From Nocardiopsis alkaliphila YIM 80379 (lineage in GTDB: Bacteria > Actinomycetota > Actinomycetes > Streptosporangiales > Streptosporangiaceae), in contig NZ_ANBD01000111.1 of assembly GCF_000341005.1 (NCBI RefSeq), positions 1 to 49,888 of the forward strand: a stretch of 49,888 nucleotides of DNA, written 5' to 3'. This document shows, in pieces, positions 35,570 through 43,117 of this stretch. Made by a program: the position numbers and the translations under genes. The notes beneath the pieces are model-generated. The model saw only the letters and a list, made by a program, of their open reading frames with translations, did no database searches and had not been told where the DNA came from. Each line of letters opens with the position of its first letter. Positions within the stretch are counted from its first letter, which is position 1.

Positions 35570-37281
35570 ACGGTGGCCCCTTCCGTCACGGACCAGCGAG
35601 GCGTTGGAGCCTCCTGCACAGCCCTCCACCACAGGTGTGCACCCATGGTGGTGAGCAGATGGCCCCAAGGCACACGAGCCCCCAGAGCCGCCGCGTGCAC
35701 CGTTGAACGCAACCTCACGGTGTCGACCAGTCCAGCCTCCGCCAAGGGCCCGTCGCACATGTCCAACACCCGATCCAGGTGGACACGCACGGCTCGGTGG
35801 TAGTCACGTACGAACGAACCCTTCGTCGTGCGTTCTCGTACCGGGGCGGGGAGCAGCTCCCCGACGGCGTCCACCAACGCGGGCTTGTACCGGTGGGCCG
35901 AGAATCGTTCCTCTGCGGGCAAAGAGACGACGGCGTCGAGCACGGCACCGTCGAAGTACGGGTTGTGCTGTTCGACGCCGATACGGTCAGCCAACTGGAT
36001 ATCCGAGGCCGCTGACCGAGCCACACCGTTGACCAGGGCGATCAAGGCCTCATCGGCATCGGCGGGCCTGGGGCGCTCGGGCATGGGAGACAAGAGCCAC
36101 GGTGGAGCGCTCGGTGTGGAACGGGCCAGTGAGCCCACATCATGGGAGAGCGCGGCCCGAACGTAGGGCCAGGGGGCTCGTCGGCGTAGGCGGGCCCAGG
36201 CACAGGCGTCGTTCCACAGTCTCACCCACCGGCGATTTCGGGCCAGAGTGACCAGATGGGTGGGCGGTGGGAGGAAGAGGTTGTCACCCCCGTCCCCGGT
36301 GAAGTGGCACCCAGGCCCATCGGCCTGCCCGATGGAACGCAGCTGCCCGGCGAAAGCGGCTCGGCTCACCGCTGAGGGAGGTGGTTCGTCGGTGGGCGGG
36401 AGGGTGCCGGTGTCCGGGCTGAAGGGAAGGTGCCGCTCGGTGACCTCGAAGCGTTTCCGGGTCAGCCCGGGAACGTTCAAGGCCCGTACGTGGTCCAGGT
36501 CCCCGCCTTCGGAGAGCCCTGTGGGATGGGCGGTCACCCCGCTGACGGGACCGAACCGGGCCGCGATGACGGCGAGGGTGGTCGAGTCGACCCCGGAGAG
36601 GTCGGTCGACACGTGGTGCCCGCCTGTTCGTGAGCGCACCCCCTCCACCAGGGCTGCGCGGATACGGTCCAAGGCCTCCTCACGTGGCCGGGCCGTGGGA
36701 CGCCACCACTGGCTCATGGTCATGGAACCGGGGCTCAAGAGCAGTCGATGGCCGGGCGGGACCGGGTGAACCTTCGCCCAGGCACTACGGTCCGAGGGGG
36801 CGGCGTGCTTGTCACCCAGATACGCCGCCAGCCACTCCCGGTCGATGTCGTAGCCGTGCAAAGCCGCCAGGGCGCGTGAGCTGGACCCCCACACGATGCG
36901 CCCGTCACCGGTACGGGTGGTGTACACCGGGCACGCGCCCGAGGCATCGGTGATGACTTCCGCCTTGCTCGGGACGGAACGGATCACGGTGAAGGAGCCG
37001 GCCCAGGCCCCGATGACCACGGTGGGGTCGGGGGCGTGTGCTGCTTCGGCCAGTTGGGTGTGTTCGGCGGAGCAGGCACCGATGATGGCCAGCCGGACAC
37101 CGCCGTCCGCGTAGGTACGTATGCGTTGCTCGACCCAGGGGCCCACTGTCCACAACGGTGGGGTGGACCATAGGAGGGCCGCGCCCGCCGGAACGGGGTG
37201 TTTTCCGTTCGACGGGGCGCAGCCACCGAACCAGCGCATCTGGTTCCTGGATCGATCGGCTGATCCGTAATGGTCAGTCAT
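35566..37281 (-). CDS. lasso peptide macrolactam synthetase (asparagine-synthase-like, C protein)
   Basis: A 571-residue ATP-dependent cyclase from ATG 37281, which lies inside the last codons of the precursor gene. The N-terminal glutamine-amidotransferase-like domain lacks a leading Cys, as in lasso cyclases. The synthetase domain has the PP-loop DLSGVDSTTL (SGGxDS in most relatives; here Val replaces one Gly), then HFTGDGGDNLFL and a C-terminal RERTTKGSFVRDY typical of lasso cyclases. It activates the side chain of core Glu8 as an AMP ester and joins it to the amine of Gly1. Confidence 0.88.
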   Translation of the reverse strand: MTDHYGSADRSRNQMRWFGGCAPSNGKHPVPAGAALLWSTPPLWTVGPWVEQRIRTYADGGVRLAIIGACSAEHTQLAEAAHAPDPTVVIGAWAGSFTVIRSVPSKAEVITDASGACPVYTTRTGDGRIVWGSSSRALAALHGYDIDREWLAAYLGDKHAAPSDRSAWAKVHPVPPGHRLLLSPGSMTMSQWWRPTARPREEALDRIRAALVEGVRSRTGGHHVSTDLSGVDSTTLAVIAARFGPVSGVTAHPTGLSEGGDLDHVRALNVPGLTRKRFEVTERHLPFSPDTGTLPPTDEPPPSAVSRAAFAGQLRSIGQADGPGCHFTGDGGDNLFLPPPTHLVTLARNRRWVRLWNDACAWARLRRRAPWPYVRAALSHDVGSLARSTPSAPPWLLSPMPERPRPADADEALIALVNGVARSAASDIQLADRIGVEQHNPYFDGAVLDAVVSLPAEERFSAHRYKPALVDAVGELLPAPVRERTTKGSFVRDYHRAVRVHLDRVLDMCDGPLAEAGLVDTVRLRSTVHAAALGARVPWGHLLTTMGAHLWWRAVQEAPTPRWSVTEGATV

Positions 37282-37387
37282 AGGGGGACTGCTTGCTCTC
37301 GACACTCTGGTCGTCGCTGCCCTGGGTCAGAACGGTCGCGTCCCCGAGATCGATGACGACCGGTGCCTCGTCACGTGCTTCTTCCAT
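37274..37387 (-). CDS. lasso peptide precursor, core GSDDQSVESKQSPYD
   Basis: A 37-residue peptide encoded directly upstream of, and overlapping, the cyclase gene. The leader has Pro-x4-LGD (P9 to D16) and ends ...TVLTQ, placing the near-universal Thr at position -2. The predicted core is GSDDQSVESKQSPYD: Gly1 and Glu8 can form an 8-residue ring, leaving a 7-residue tail with Lys10 and C-terminal Asp. AAGGGAAA precedes the ATG at a good distance. The core has five acidic residues and no aromatic residue before Tyr14, so the steric plug is not obvious; Gln11 or an acetylated Lys10 are possibilities. The pattern resembles albusnodin. Confidence 0.85.
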   Translation of the reverse strand: MEEARDEAPVVIDLGDATVLTQGSDDQSVESKQSPYD

Positions 37388-37548
37388 GGGTTTCCCTTCC
37401 GTGGACGTGGGACCACCGTAGGGAGGAAACGATCCCTTCCACGAAGGAGATTCCCGCTTATTCTCACATGTGTGCGTACTGAAAAGTGGTGAAGAATAAA
37501 CGCGAATAACGTGAACATGAAATCCGCGACCTTGGTGGAGTCCGTGCG

Positions 37549-38388
37549 TTACTCGGGGATGTCTTCCGCCGCGCGCCTGATCATCTCTCTGGCCTGGCCC
37601 TGGAAGCGCGCCCCCGACGAAGCCATGGTGAAGACGTGCGCGTACTGCTGGACTTCGCTCTGATGTGTCAGGGTGAGTTCGGCGGAAACGGTCTCGACCA
37701 CCACGGAATCGTCGTCATGGATCCAGAAACCGTGCAGCGGGAGATAAGGAGGAGAAAGGTCGAAAGGGATGATTCCCAAAGAAACCGTGGAAAGCGTGGA
37801 AACGGTGATGAGCCTGTCGAGCTGTGCCGCCATCGTTTCCCGGTCGCCCCGTCTGTGCCGCACGGCGGCCTCACTGATGAGGAAGCGAAACCTCTTGCCC
37901 CGTCGATAGAGAACCTCCTGACGGCGCATCCGCTGTTCGACCGCTTCCTCGATGTCACAGGAGACACCGTTCTTACGGTTGGCCGCCTCCAGCACGGCCC
38001 GCGCGTATCCGGGGGTCTGGAGAAGACCCGGCACGATCATCGGCTCATAGGCCCGGAAGAGCCGGACACGCTCTTCCTCCACCGCCATGCGTGACTGGAT
38101 ACCACCCAGCCCACCACGCAACTGGTCCTTCCAATCCACCCACATCGACTCCAGGTCGTTCAACTTGTCGATGAGTTCGCCGGCCACCTGAACATGACCG
38201 CACGCACGGGTCCACGTGGTGATCTCGGACGCGGTGGGAGGTTGCCGGCCCGTCTCGATCTTGGAAACCTTGGGTTGGCTCCACGACAACAGCTCCGCGA
38301 GTTGCACGCCGGTCAGCCCGGCCGACCGGCGTACTTCGCGGAGCCTTCTACCCAGATCGCGCCGGGCCCGTTCGATGCTGTGGGACAC
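37549..38388 (-). CDS. XRE-family HTH/DUF5753 regulator
   Basis: A 279-residue protein starting at GTG 38388. The helix-turn-helix is clear (LREVRRSAGLTGVQLAELLSWSQPKVSKIETG), followed by DUF5753 (FRAYEPMIVPGLLQTPGYARAV, then MRRQEVLYR, then LGIIPFD). The preceding gene's TAG ends one base before this GTG, so both are translated together. It lies 161 bp upstream of the lasso precursor on the same strand and is a candidate regulator of that cluster, although similar triads occur widely elsewhere. Confidence 0.88.
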   Translation of the reverse strand: MSHSIERARRDLGRRLREVRRSAGLTGVQLAELLSWSQPKVSKIETGRQPPTASEITTWTRACGHVQVAGELIDKLNDLESMWVDWKDQLRGGLGGIQSRMAVEEERVRLFRAYEPMIVPGLLQTPGYARAVLEAANRKNGVSCDIEEAVEQRMRRQEVLYRRGKRFRFLISEAAVRHRRGDRETMAAQLDRLITVSTLSTVSLGIIPFDLSPPYLPLHGFWIHDDDSVVVETVSAELTLTHQSEVQQYAHVFTMASSGARFQGQAREMIRRAAEDIPE

Positions 38389-38943
38389 CTAGCTATTGAA
38401 TCTCGCGTGGTGCTCGGGGGCGAATTCGCTGTGCGGGATCGCGTATCGCCAGGCGATGTCGCGCCAGTGGCGGTAGCGGGTGAGTTCGTCGGGATCGTCG
38501 ATGCGTTCGAGTTCGCGAGGCACGTCGTGGTCATCGAAGTGCAGGACACACGCCCAGGTGTCGTCGAACAGCCAGAAGTCGAGGTCGGGCAGTTTCTGCA
38601 CCGAGGGGTGGTGACGGGGGAGCCAGCGGATGTCCTCGCCCGCCTCGATGTTGAAGCGGGTGACGGCGTGCTCCCAGGCGATGTAGTCGCTCAGGGGTTC
38701 GGAGACGACGCGGACCCGCTGCCATTTCTTGCCTTGTGAGGTGGTGGCGGTGACGTTGCGGTGCCAGGGGGAGGTGAGCGCGTGGTCCTCCTGGCGGCCC
38801 AGATCGCCGGTGTGGAGGAATCGGCGGATCGTCTCGGCCTCCTCGGCGATGTTGTAGCGGTCGCGAACCTCCAACTTCCAGGCGCTGCGCTCGAAGTCGA
38901 TGAACTGTTGGGAGAACTCCTCCTCACTCAGCAAACGGCCCAT
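38389..38943 (-). CDS. DUF6879 protein
   Basis: A 184-residue DUF6879 protein (FERSAWKLEVRDRYNI, then EEAETIRRFL, then RVRVVSEPLSDYIAWE and FWLFDD near 130). The family accompanies XRE/DUF5753 regulators in actinomycetes and is proposed to be the partner protein, equivalent to DUF397 elsewhere. It is coupled on both sides: ATG 38943 overlaps the stop of the upstream gene, and its stop abuts the XRE start. Confidence 0.85.
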   Translation of the reverse strand: MGRLLSEEEFSQQFIDFERSAWKLEVRDRYNIAEEAETIRRFLHTGDLGRQEDHALTSPWHRNVTATTSQGKKWQRVRVVSEPLSDYIAWEHAVTRFNIEAGEDIRWLPRHHPSVQKLPDLDFWLFDDTWACVLHFDDHDVPRELERIDDPDELTRYRHWRDIAWRYAIPHSEFAPEHHARFNS

Positions 38944-39143
38944 CAGGCGCCCTCGTCGGCGTAGCGCAGGAGTTCGCGGGGGACCTCGACCAAGGTCTCA
39001 TTCTCCGCCAGGTCGCGAACGTCTGCGAGTGCTTCGGTATCGGTGACCTTGTAGCCCTGAACCACGATGGTTCCCCGGTCGGTTCGGTAGAGGGTCGGGC
39101 ATTTGCCGCCCTCGCTGTCGGTGCCCAGGAACGTCAGACGCAT
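38943..39143 (-). CDS. small conserved actinobacterial protein linked to XRE/DUF6879
   Basis: A 66-residue protein beginning MRLTFLGTDSEGGKCPTLY and ending VEVPRELLRYADE. It has the layout of a small family that recurs beside DUF6879 and XRE/DUF5753 genes: a short beta-sheet, YRTDRGTIVVQGYKVTD, and a terminal helix. I chose ATG 39143, since the longer frame runs back through unrelated sequence. It is the first gene of a three-gene coupled unit. The function is unknown. Confidence 0.7.
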   Translation of the reverse strand: MRLTFLGTDSEGGKCPTLYRTDRGTIVVQGYKVTDTEALADVRDLAENETLVEVPRELLRYADEGA

Positions 39144-39265
39144 GAACCCGCCTTGCGTATAGTCGAGAATATTCTTCCTTGTTGAGCATGGCATGGCTCT
39201 GAGTGACGGGCATGGTGTTCTTCGTGTCCGGATGTGGCCAGTTGCGACAGGCCCGTGGTTCGCAT

Positions 39266-39437
39266 GGACATACTCCCGCGCCCTCGCCCGCAGCGCCCAC
39301 CGCTGCCCAAGCGTCCGCGCAGCCACCGCGAACCCCGCCGCCGTCGCCGCTTCCGCCCCTGGTGGCACCTGCTCGGCTACACCCTGGCCACCGCCGCCGG
39401 TGCCCTGGCCCACCACCTGGACCCAGTTCTGTCCTGA
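39266..39437 (+). pseudogene. remnant of the Pro/Arg-rich membrane protein gene
   Basis: An in-frame fragment matching the last ~57 residues of the protein encoded at 33749-34309: LPKRPRSHREPRRRRRF, then PWWHLLGYTLATAAGALAHHL. The membrane helix is slightly shorter. No N-terminal part or proper start is present, so it is a leftover of the duplicated segment. Confidence 0.7.
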
Positions 39438-39460
39438 CCTCCACCGCCTCACACTCCACG

Positions 39461-39493
39461 ACGGCCGCGCCGGCCTCACCCCGGCGTGGCCGT
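39461..39493. terminator. hairpin equivalent to the copy A terminator
   Basis: ACGGCCGCGCCGG (39461-39473) pairs with CCGGCGTGGCCGT (39481-39493), 13 bp with one G-T wobble. It lies at the same place as the 34332-34374 hairpin but with changed, still complementary bases, which points to selection for the structure. Confidence 0.7.
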
Positions 39494-39507
39494 CACTCCT
39501 TCCCGAG

Positions 39508-39912
39508 TCAGTCTTCTGTGCCCACGATCACCGAGGGCCAGGGGAAGTCCTCCGGTAGTGCGTCCATGACCACTTCGCCGCAGCGCCGTCCCTTCCAGAT
39601 CCCGGCGCTGCGCATGGTGCCCACCTCCCGGAAACCTGCCTTGGCGTAGGCGTTGCGGCCGGCGGTATTGGGCTCCAGCACCTTGAGCCAGACCATGTCC
39701 AGCCCGATGAGGTGGAAGGCGTAGTCCAACGTCAACCGTGTGGCGGTGGTGCCCACACCCGTTCCCCTGGCCTCGGGCGCGATGACCAGGATGAACTCGG
39801 CGGTTGCGGTTTGCAGCTCGCTTCCCTGACCACTGGATCGGCGCGCAGCGAGCATAGGGATCATCGAGCCATTTCCTCGCCACCGAGCATCCTCCAAAAA
39901 ATTGGTAGACAA
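39508..39912 (-). pseudogene. 5'-truncated GNAT acetyltransferase
   Basis: The frame gives 134 residues, of which the last ~100 (from TAEFILVIAPEARGTGVG onward, up to about 39804) match the lasso-cluster acetyltransferase at 34387. The acetyl-CoA loop and MVWLKVLEPNTAG are present. The first ~75 residues of the domain are replaced by unrelated sequence at an abrupt change to A+T-rich DNA. It is probably inactive, although the open frame and an in-frame ATG remain. Confidence 0.7.
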
Positions 39913-40135
39913 GACGCCCTGAAGCGCGTGATCAATAATTTACATTAATTAACACAAGGAAGCGGCTCGGGTGGCTTCGGTTCCAATATATTCACAGCGC
40001 CCTTGATCTCGGTTGCGTCCTCACCTCGCCTTTCTCATATTCCGAGATCGAGACTTCCTTCAAGTGGTGGTCTTGTGTAAGGTCTCCCCTGGGGGAATTG
40101 CCATCACTCTACTTCTGATAGTTTGAGAGTTATCA
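39913..40135 (+). promoter_or_regulatory. A+T-rich upstream region of the ectC-like operon
   Basis: 223 bp with no gene. It is strikingly A+T-rich near 39930-39955 (ATTAATTAA-type runs) and contains TTGCCA at 40099-40104 followed by TAGTTT at 40120-40125, an imperfect promoter with a short 15-bp spacer just ahead of the cupin gene. The break in composition marks a likely insertion border. Confidence 0.4.
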
Positions 40136-40522
40136 ATGATAGTCCGTTCACATTCAGATGTCATCGGATCTGACTTCGATGTCGAATGGGGAAATGGTAG
40201 AAGTCTGAGATTGCTGACAGTCGAAGACGGTCTAGGATTCACCGTTTGTCACACGGTGGTTCGAAAAGGGACCACCTCCCGTCTTGAATATCGATCACAC
40301 GAAGAGGCCTGTTATTGCCTGTCCGGAAGCGGCCGTATCGAGAACGGAAAGGGAATCTCGCGCAGATTAGAGCCTGGAACAATTTATGCCCTCAATAAGG
40401 GGGAGCATCATTTTCTGAGTGCCGACTCTCAAGAAGACCTGGTTCTCATTAGTGTATTTTCTCCTCCTCTTAAGGGAACAGAACAACACAAACTCAGTGA
40501 GTTTGAGGCGTCGAGCTACTGA
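40136..40522 (+). CDS. ectoine synthase-like cupin (EctC family)
   Basis: A 128-residue cupin of EctC length. The family's metal and substrate residues are visible: SHEEACYCLSGSGRIE (Glu of the iron site), GTIYALNKGEHHFL (Tyr and His ligands) and LISVFSPPLKGTEQH. EctC closes N-acetyl-diaminobutyrate to ectoine, but no ectA or ectB is present here and the next genes are a ligase and an oxygenase, so a related cyclisation in a natural-product pathway is more likely. G+C is only about 48% over 40141-40500. TGATG at the 3' end couples it to the ligase gene. Confidence 0.8.
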   Translation: MIVRSHSDVIGSDFDVEWGNGRSLRLLTVEDGLGFTVCHTVVRKGTTSRLEYRSHEEACYCLSGSGRIENGKGISRRLEPGTIYALNKGEHHFLSADSQEDLVLISVFSPPLKGTEQHKLSEFEASSY

Positions 40523-42093
40523 TGACCCAGTCCAAGGACGGTATCCGGTTCCATCATTACTTTGAGCGCAACGCTCTGCGGAAACCACACAAGACGGCCC
40601 TTACTCTGGGTGGCAGAAAAACCAGTTACCTTGAGCTCGACGCATTGGCGGAAGAACTTCGAACCGCGCTGATACGACATGGAGCCCAACCCGACGACCG
40701 GGTGGTCATTTATTCGAAGATGTCCGAAGGTTCGGTCGCGGCCGTCCTGGCGACTCTCAAGGCCGCGTGCATCGTCGTCACCACACACCCCACCTTCGGC
40801 ACTGAAAAGCTGATCCACCAGGTCGAAGACTCCGGTGCGCGTTTCCTCTTCACTGACGACGTCGAGGTCGTGGAGGAGGTGCTCGGATCCACCGGGTTGA
40901 GCGCGGTATTCCCGTTGGGAGGACCGCACACGGAAGCCGAGGGGTGGCGTGTACGCCGAGAAGACGATGAGAAGCGAACCACCGACTTCGATCTGATCTC
41001 AGGTGCGAAGCCGGCCGCGCTCTTCTATACCTCGGGCTCCACTTCCAATCCCAAGGGTGTGGTCATCAGCCACTCCGCCATGGTGGCCGCCTTCGACGCG
41101 GTCACCGGTCACCAGGAGAACACGGACGATGACGTCATCTTGACCTTTACTCCCATCGGATCGGATTTCGGGTTCTACAACGTCATGATGCCGCTCGCCT
41201 TCGGGGGGCGGGTCGTGGCGGAAGCAGACACACCGAATACCCCGGAACAGCTCATCGACCTGGTCAATGATGAGGGTGTGACCGGAATTCACGCCTTTCC
41301 TCCCCTTCTCGCGCTCCTCTGTCAGGAGGGGGCTCCACACAACCCTTCGGTGCCCGGTCTCAGGTACTTGTCCAGCACCGGACAGCGTCTCGTACCTGAG
41401 CACCTCCTACGCCTTCGACGCTCCTTCCCCGATGTTCGGATTCACTCCATGTACGGCCTGAGCGAGTGCAAACGGGTGAGCTATCTGCCCCAGGAGCAGA
41501 TTCTCCGCCGTCCCTCGTCCGTGGGACTGCCCCTGCCACAGGTACGCGCCCACATCGTCGACGAGAACGAGGATCCCATCCACACACCCGACACCGTGGG
41601 CGAGTTGGTGCTGGCCGGCGACCTCCTCATGGAGGGCTACTGGAACGACCCCGAACTGAGTGCTCGAACGCTCAGGCGAGACGTCCTGAACGAGTCCGTC
41701 GCCCTCTTCACCGGCGACCTGTTCCGTAGGGACAACGAAGGCTTCCTCTACTGGGTTCGCCGACGCGACGAGGTCTTCACACGGTCGGGCTTCCAGGTCG
41801 ATCCGCAGGAGATCGAAGCGCACCTGCGCACCCATCCAAGCGTGGTGGACTGTGCCGTTGTCCCCCTCTCTTGCGACGCCGAAGGGCACCTTCCGCTGGC
41901 GTTCGTCGTGCCGAGTCCAGGAAGACATCTCGACGAGCAGACGGTCATCGACCACTGCCGTGGCGCCCTGGACTGGCACATGGTCCCGTCCCGAGTGCTC
42001 GTCCGAGCGGCGCTGCCGCTGACCGACTCGGGCAAGACCGACAAGAGATCTCTCTTGCCCCCTCCAACACCCGACACGACGAACGGGCCATGA
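40522..42093 (+). CDS. AMP-dependent acyl/aryl ligase (ANL superfamily)
   Basis: A 523-residue adenylate-forming enzyme. The A3 motif is YTSGSTSNPKGVVISH (about residues 169-184), then SMYGLSECKR, TGDLFRRDNEGFLYWVRRRDEVF, and the catalytic Lys in DSGKTDKRSL near the C-terminus. There is no fused carrier protein, so the product is an acyl-AMP, acyl-CoA, or an amide made by direct transfer. The start overlaps the cupin stop and the end overlaps the next gene by ATGA. The substrate cannot be read from the sequence; an amino or aryl acid linked to the cupin product is my guess. Confidence 0.85.
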   Translation: MTQSKDGIRFHHYFERNALRKPHKTALTLGGRKTSYLELDALAEELRTALIRHGAQPDDRVVIYSKMSEGSVAAVLATLKAACIVVTTHPTFGTEKLIHQVEDSGARFLFTDDVEVVEEVLGSTGLSAVFPLGGPHTEAEGWRVRREDDEKRTTDFDLISGAKPAALFYTSGSTSNPKGVVISHSAMVAAFDAVTGHQENTDDDVILTFTPIGSDFGFYNVMMPLAFGGRVVAEADTPNTPEQLIDLVNDEGVTGIHAFPPLLALLCQEGAPHNPSVPGLRYLSSTGQRLVPEHLLRLRRSFPDVRIHSMYGLSECKRVSYLPQEQILRRPSSVGLPLPQVRAHIVDENEDPIHTPDTVGELVLAGDLLMEGYWNDPELSARTLRRDVLNESVALFTGDLFRRDNEGFLYWVRRRDEVFTRSGFQVDPQEIEAHLRTHPSVVDCAVVPLSCDAEGHLPLAFVVPSPGRHLDEQTVIDHCRGALDWHMVPSRVLVRAALPLTDSGKTDKRSLLPPPTPDTTNGP

Positions 42094-43106
42094 TGTCTCA
42101 CTCCGTGGATGAAAGCGACCCCGCGTACGACTATGTCAACTACGTCAACGCTTCCTCCATGTCGGCGCTGGTCGATGAGTTCGATGATCTGGCCACCGGC
42201 CGTGCCCAAAGACCACGTCGACGTGTCCACTCCACCATCCGAAACCGGATCGATGACCACGCGGTCCTGGAACACCTGGACCACATGGTGAAGAACTCGG
42301 GCCCGCTCTTTCAGCACTTCCTCGCGAGCGTGCCAGGCATCCTGGAGGAAATGTCCAGGGTCGGCGCCGCTCTGAACCGCCTGGCCCGGTCCCGTGCCCC
42401 GAGGGAAAAGCGTGCTCTGACCTTCTATGAGGGCGACGCCTTCGACGGAACCAACGGGCGTGCACTGGTCGAGGCCGCTCAGGGCGCCGTGGTGAGCCTG
42501 ACATCGTCACCCAACAAGGCGAATGAGCCCTGGTTCTACCGCTTCGCCGACCCTCGTCTCTCCCAGTACTTCCCGGAGTCCTTGTTCCTCTTGTCCTCGG
42601 AGGAGCTGAAAAGCGATCATTATTTCGGGTCCTTCAGCGAGGGGTTCGACTTCTTCTACGAGACGGCCGCGTTCCAGTTCTACGGAACTGATCGGAAGGC
42701 GCAGGTGGGCCATGTCGCCGAGCTTTTAAGGGCGGATGGGATCGCCTTCTTCCTGGAGAAATTCGACCATGAGGACTCAACCGAGTACGAGGTGCGTGAG
42801 GACGTCAAGGACCGGCTCCACAAGTCCCTGTACTTCTCCTCGGAGGAGATCGAGTGGAAACGCGAGGCCATGCTCGCACGCATGTCTGAAGGGCAGGTGA
42901 CCCTCGCCGAGATGTCGGAGGCTCTGCACACACATTTCGGCCATGTCCACTTGCTCTGGAATGGTGGAAATTTCTGCGAAGTCGTGGCCTCCGACAGCAA
43001 GGAACGGCTAAGTGAGTTCCTCGAAGTCCTAGGCCCACCTCTCATCCCCGATGAATTCTGCCGGGAATCTGTGATGCGTCCCCTTGGCCAGAGCCGCTAC
43101 ACGTGA
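42090..43106 (+). CDS. methyltransferase-like protein of the cupin-ligase operon
   Basis: A 338-residue protein from ATG 42090 (ATGA overlap); the frame has a second ATG at 42093. It is weakly reminiscent of SAM-dependent methyltransferases: YEGDAFDGTNGRALVEAAQG, then VSLTSSPNKANEPWFYRFAD, then LLRADGIAFFLEKFDHED and LLWNGGNFCEVVASD. The glycine-rich motif I is not canonical, so this is tentative. It lies between the ligase and the flavoprotein and is surely part of the same pathway. I cannot name a closer family. Confidence 0.5.
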   Translation: MMSHSVDESDPAYDYVNYVNASSMSALVDEFDDLATGRAQRPRRRVHSTIRNRIDDHAVLEHLDHMVKNSGPLFQHFLASVPGILEEMSRVGAALNRLARSRAPREKRALTFYEGDAFDGTNGRALVEAAQGAVVSLTSSPNKANEPWFYRFADPRLSQYFPESLFLLSSEELKSDHYFGSFSEGFDFFYETAAFQFYGTDRKAQVGHVAELLRADGIAFFLEKFDHEDSTEYEVREDVKDRLHKSLYFSSEEIEWKREAMLARMSEGQVTLAEMSEALHTHFGHVHLLWNGGNFCEVVASDSKERLSEFLEVLGPPLIPDEFCRESVMRPLGQSRYT

Positions 43107-43117
43107 AAGGTCTTCCC

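Larger units (their letters stand above)
39266..39804. repeat. direct repeat copy B (truncated membrane-protein and acetyltransferase remnants)
   Basis: The diverged partner of 34133-34683, in the same orientation. It encodes the Pro/Arg linker and final membrane helix of the membrane protein (up to 39437), a terminator hairpin, and the C-terminal ~100 codons of a GNAT enzyme on the minus strand. The 5' parts of both genes are missing. Confidence 0.8.

Noticed and set aside
40136..40522. Ectoine (osmolyte) biosynthesis locus
   Set aside because: Only an EctC-like gene is present; ectA, ectB and ectD are absent and the cotranscribed genes are biosynthetic tailoring enzymes.
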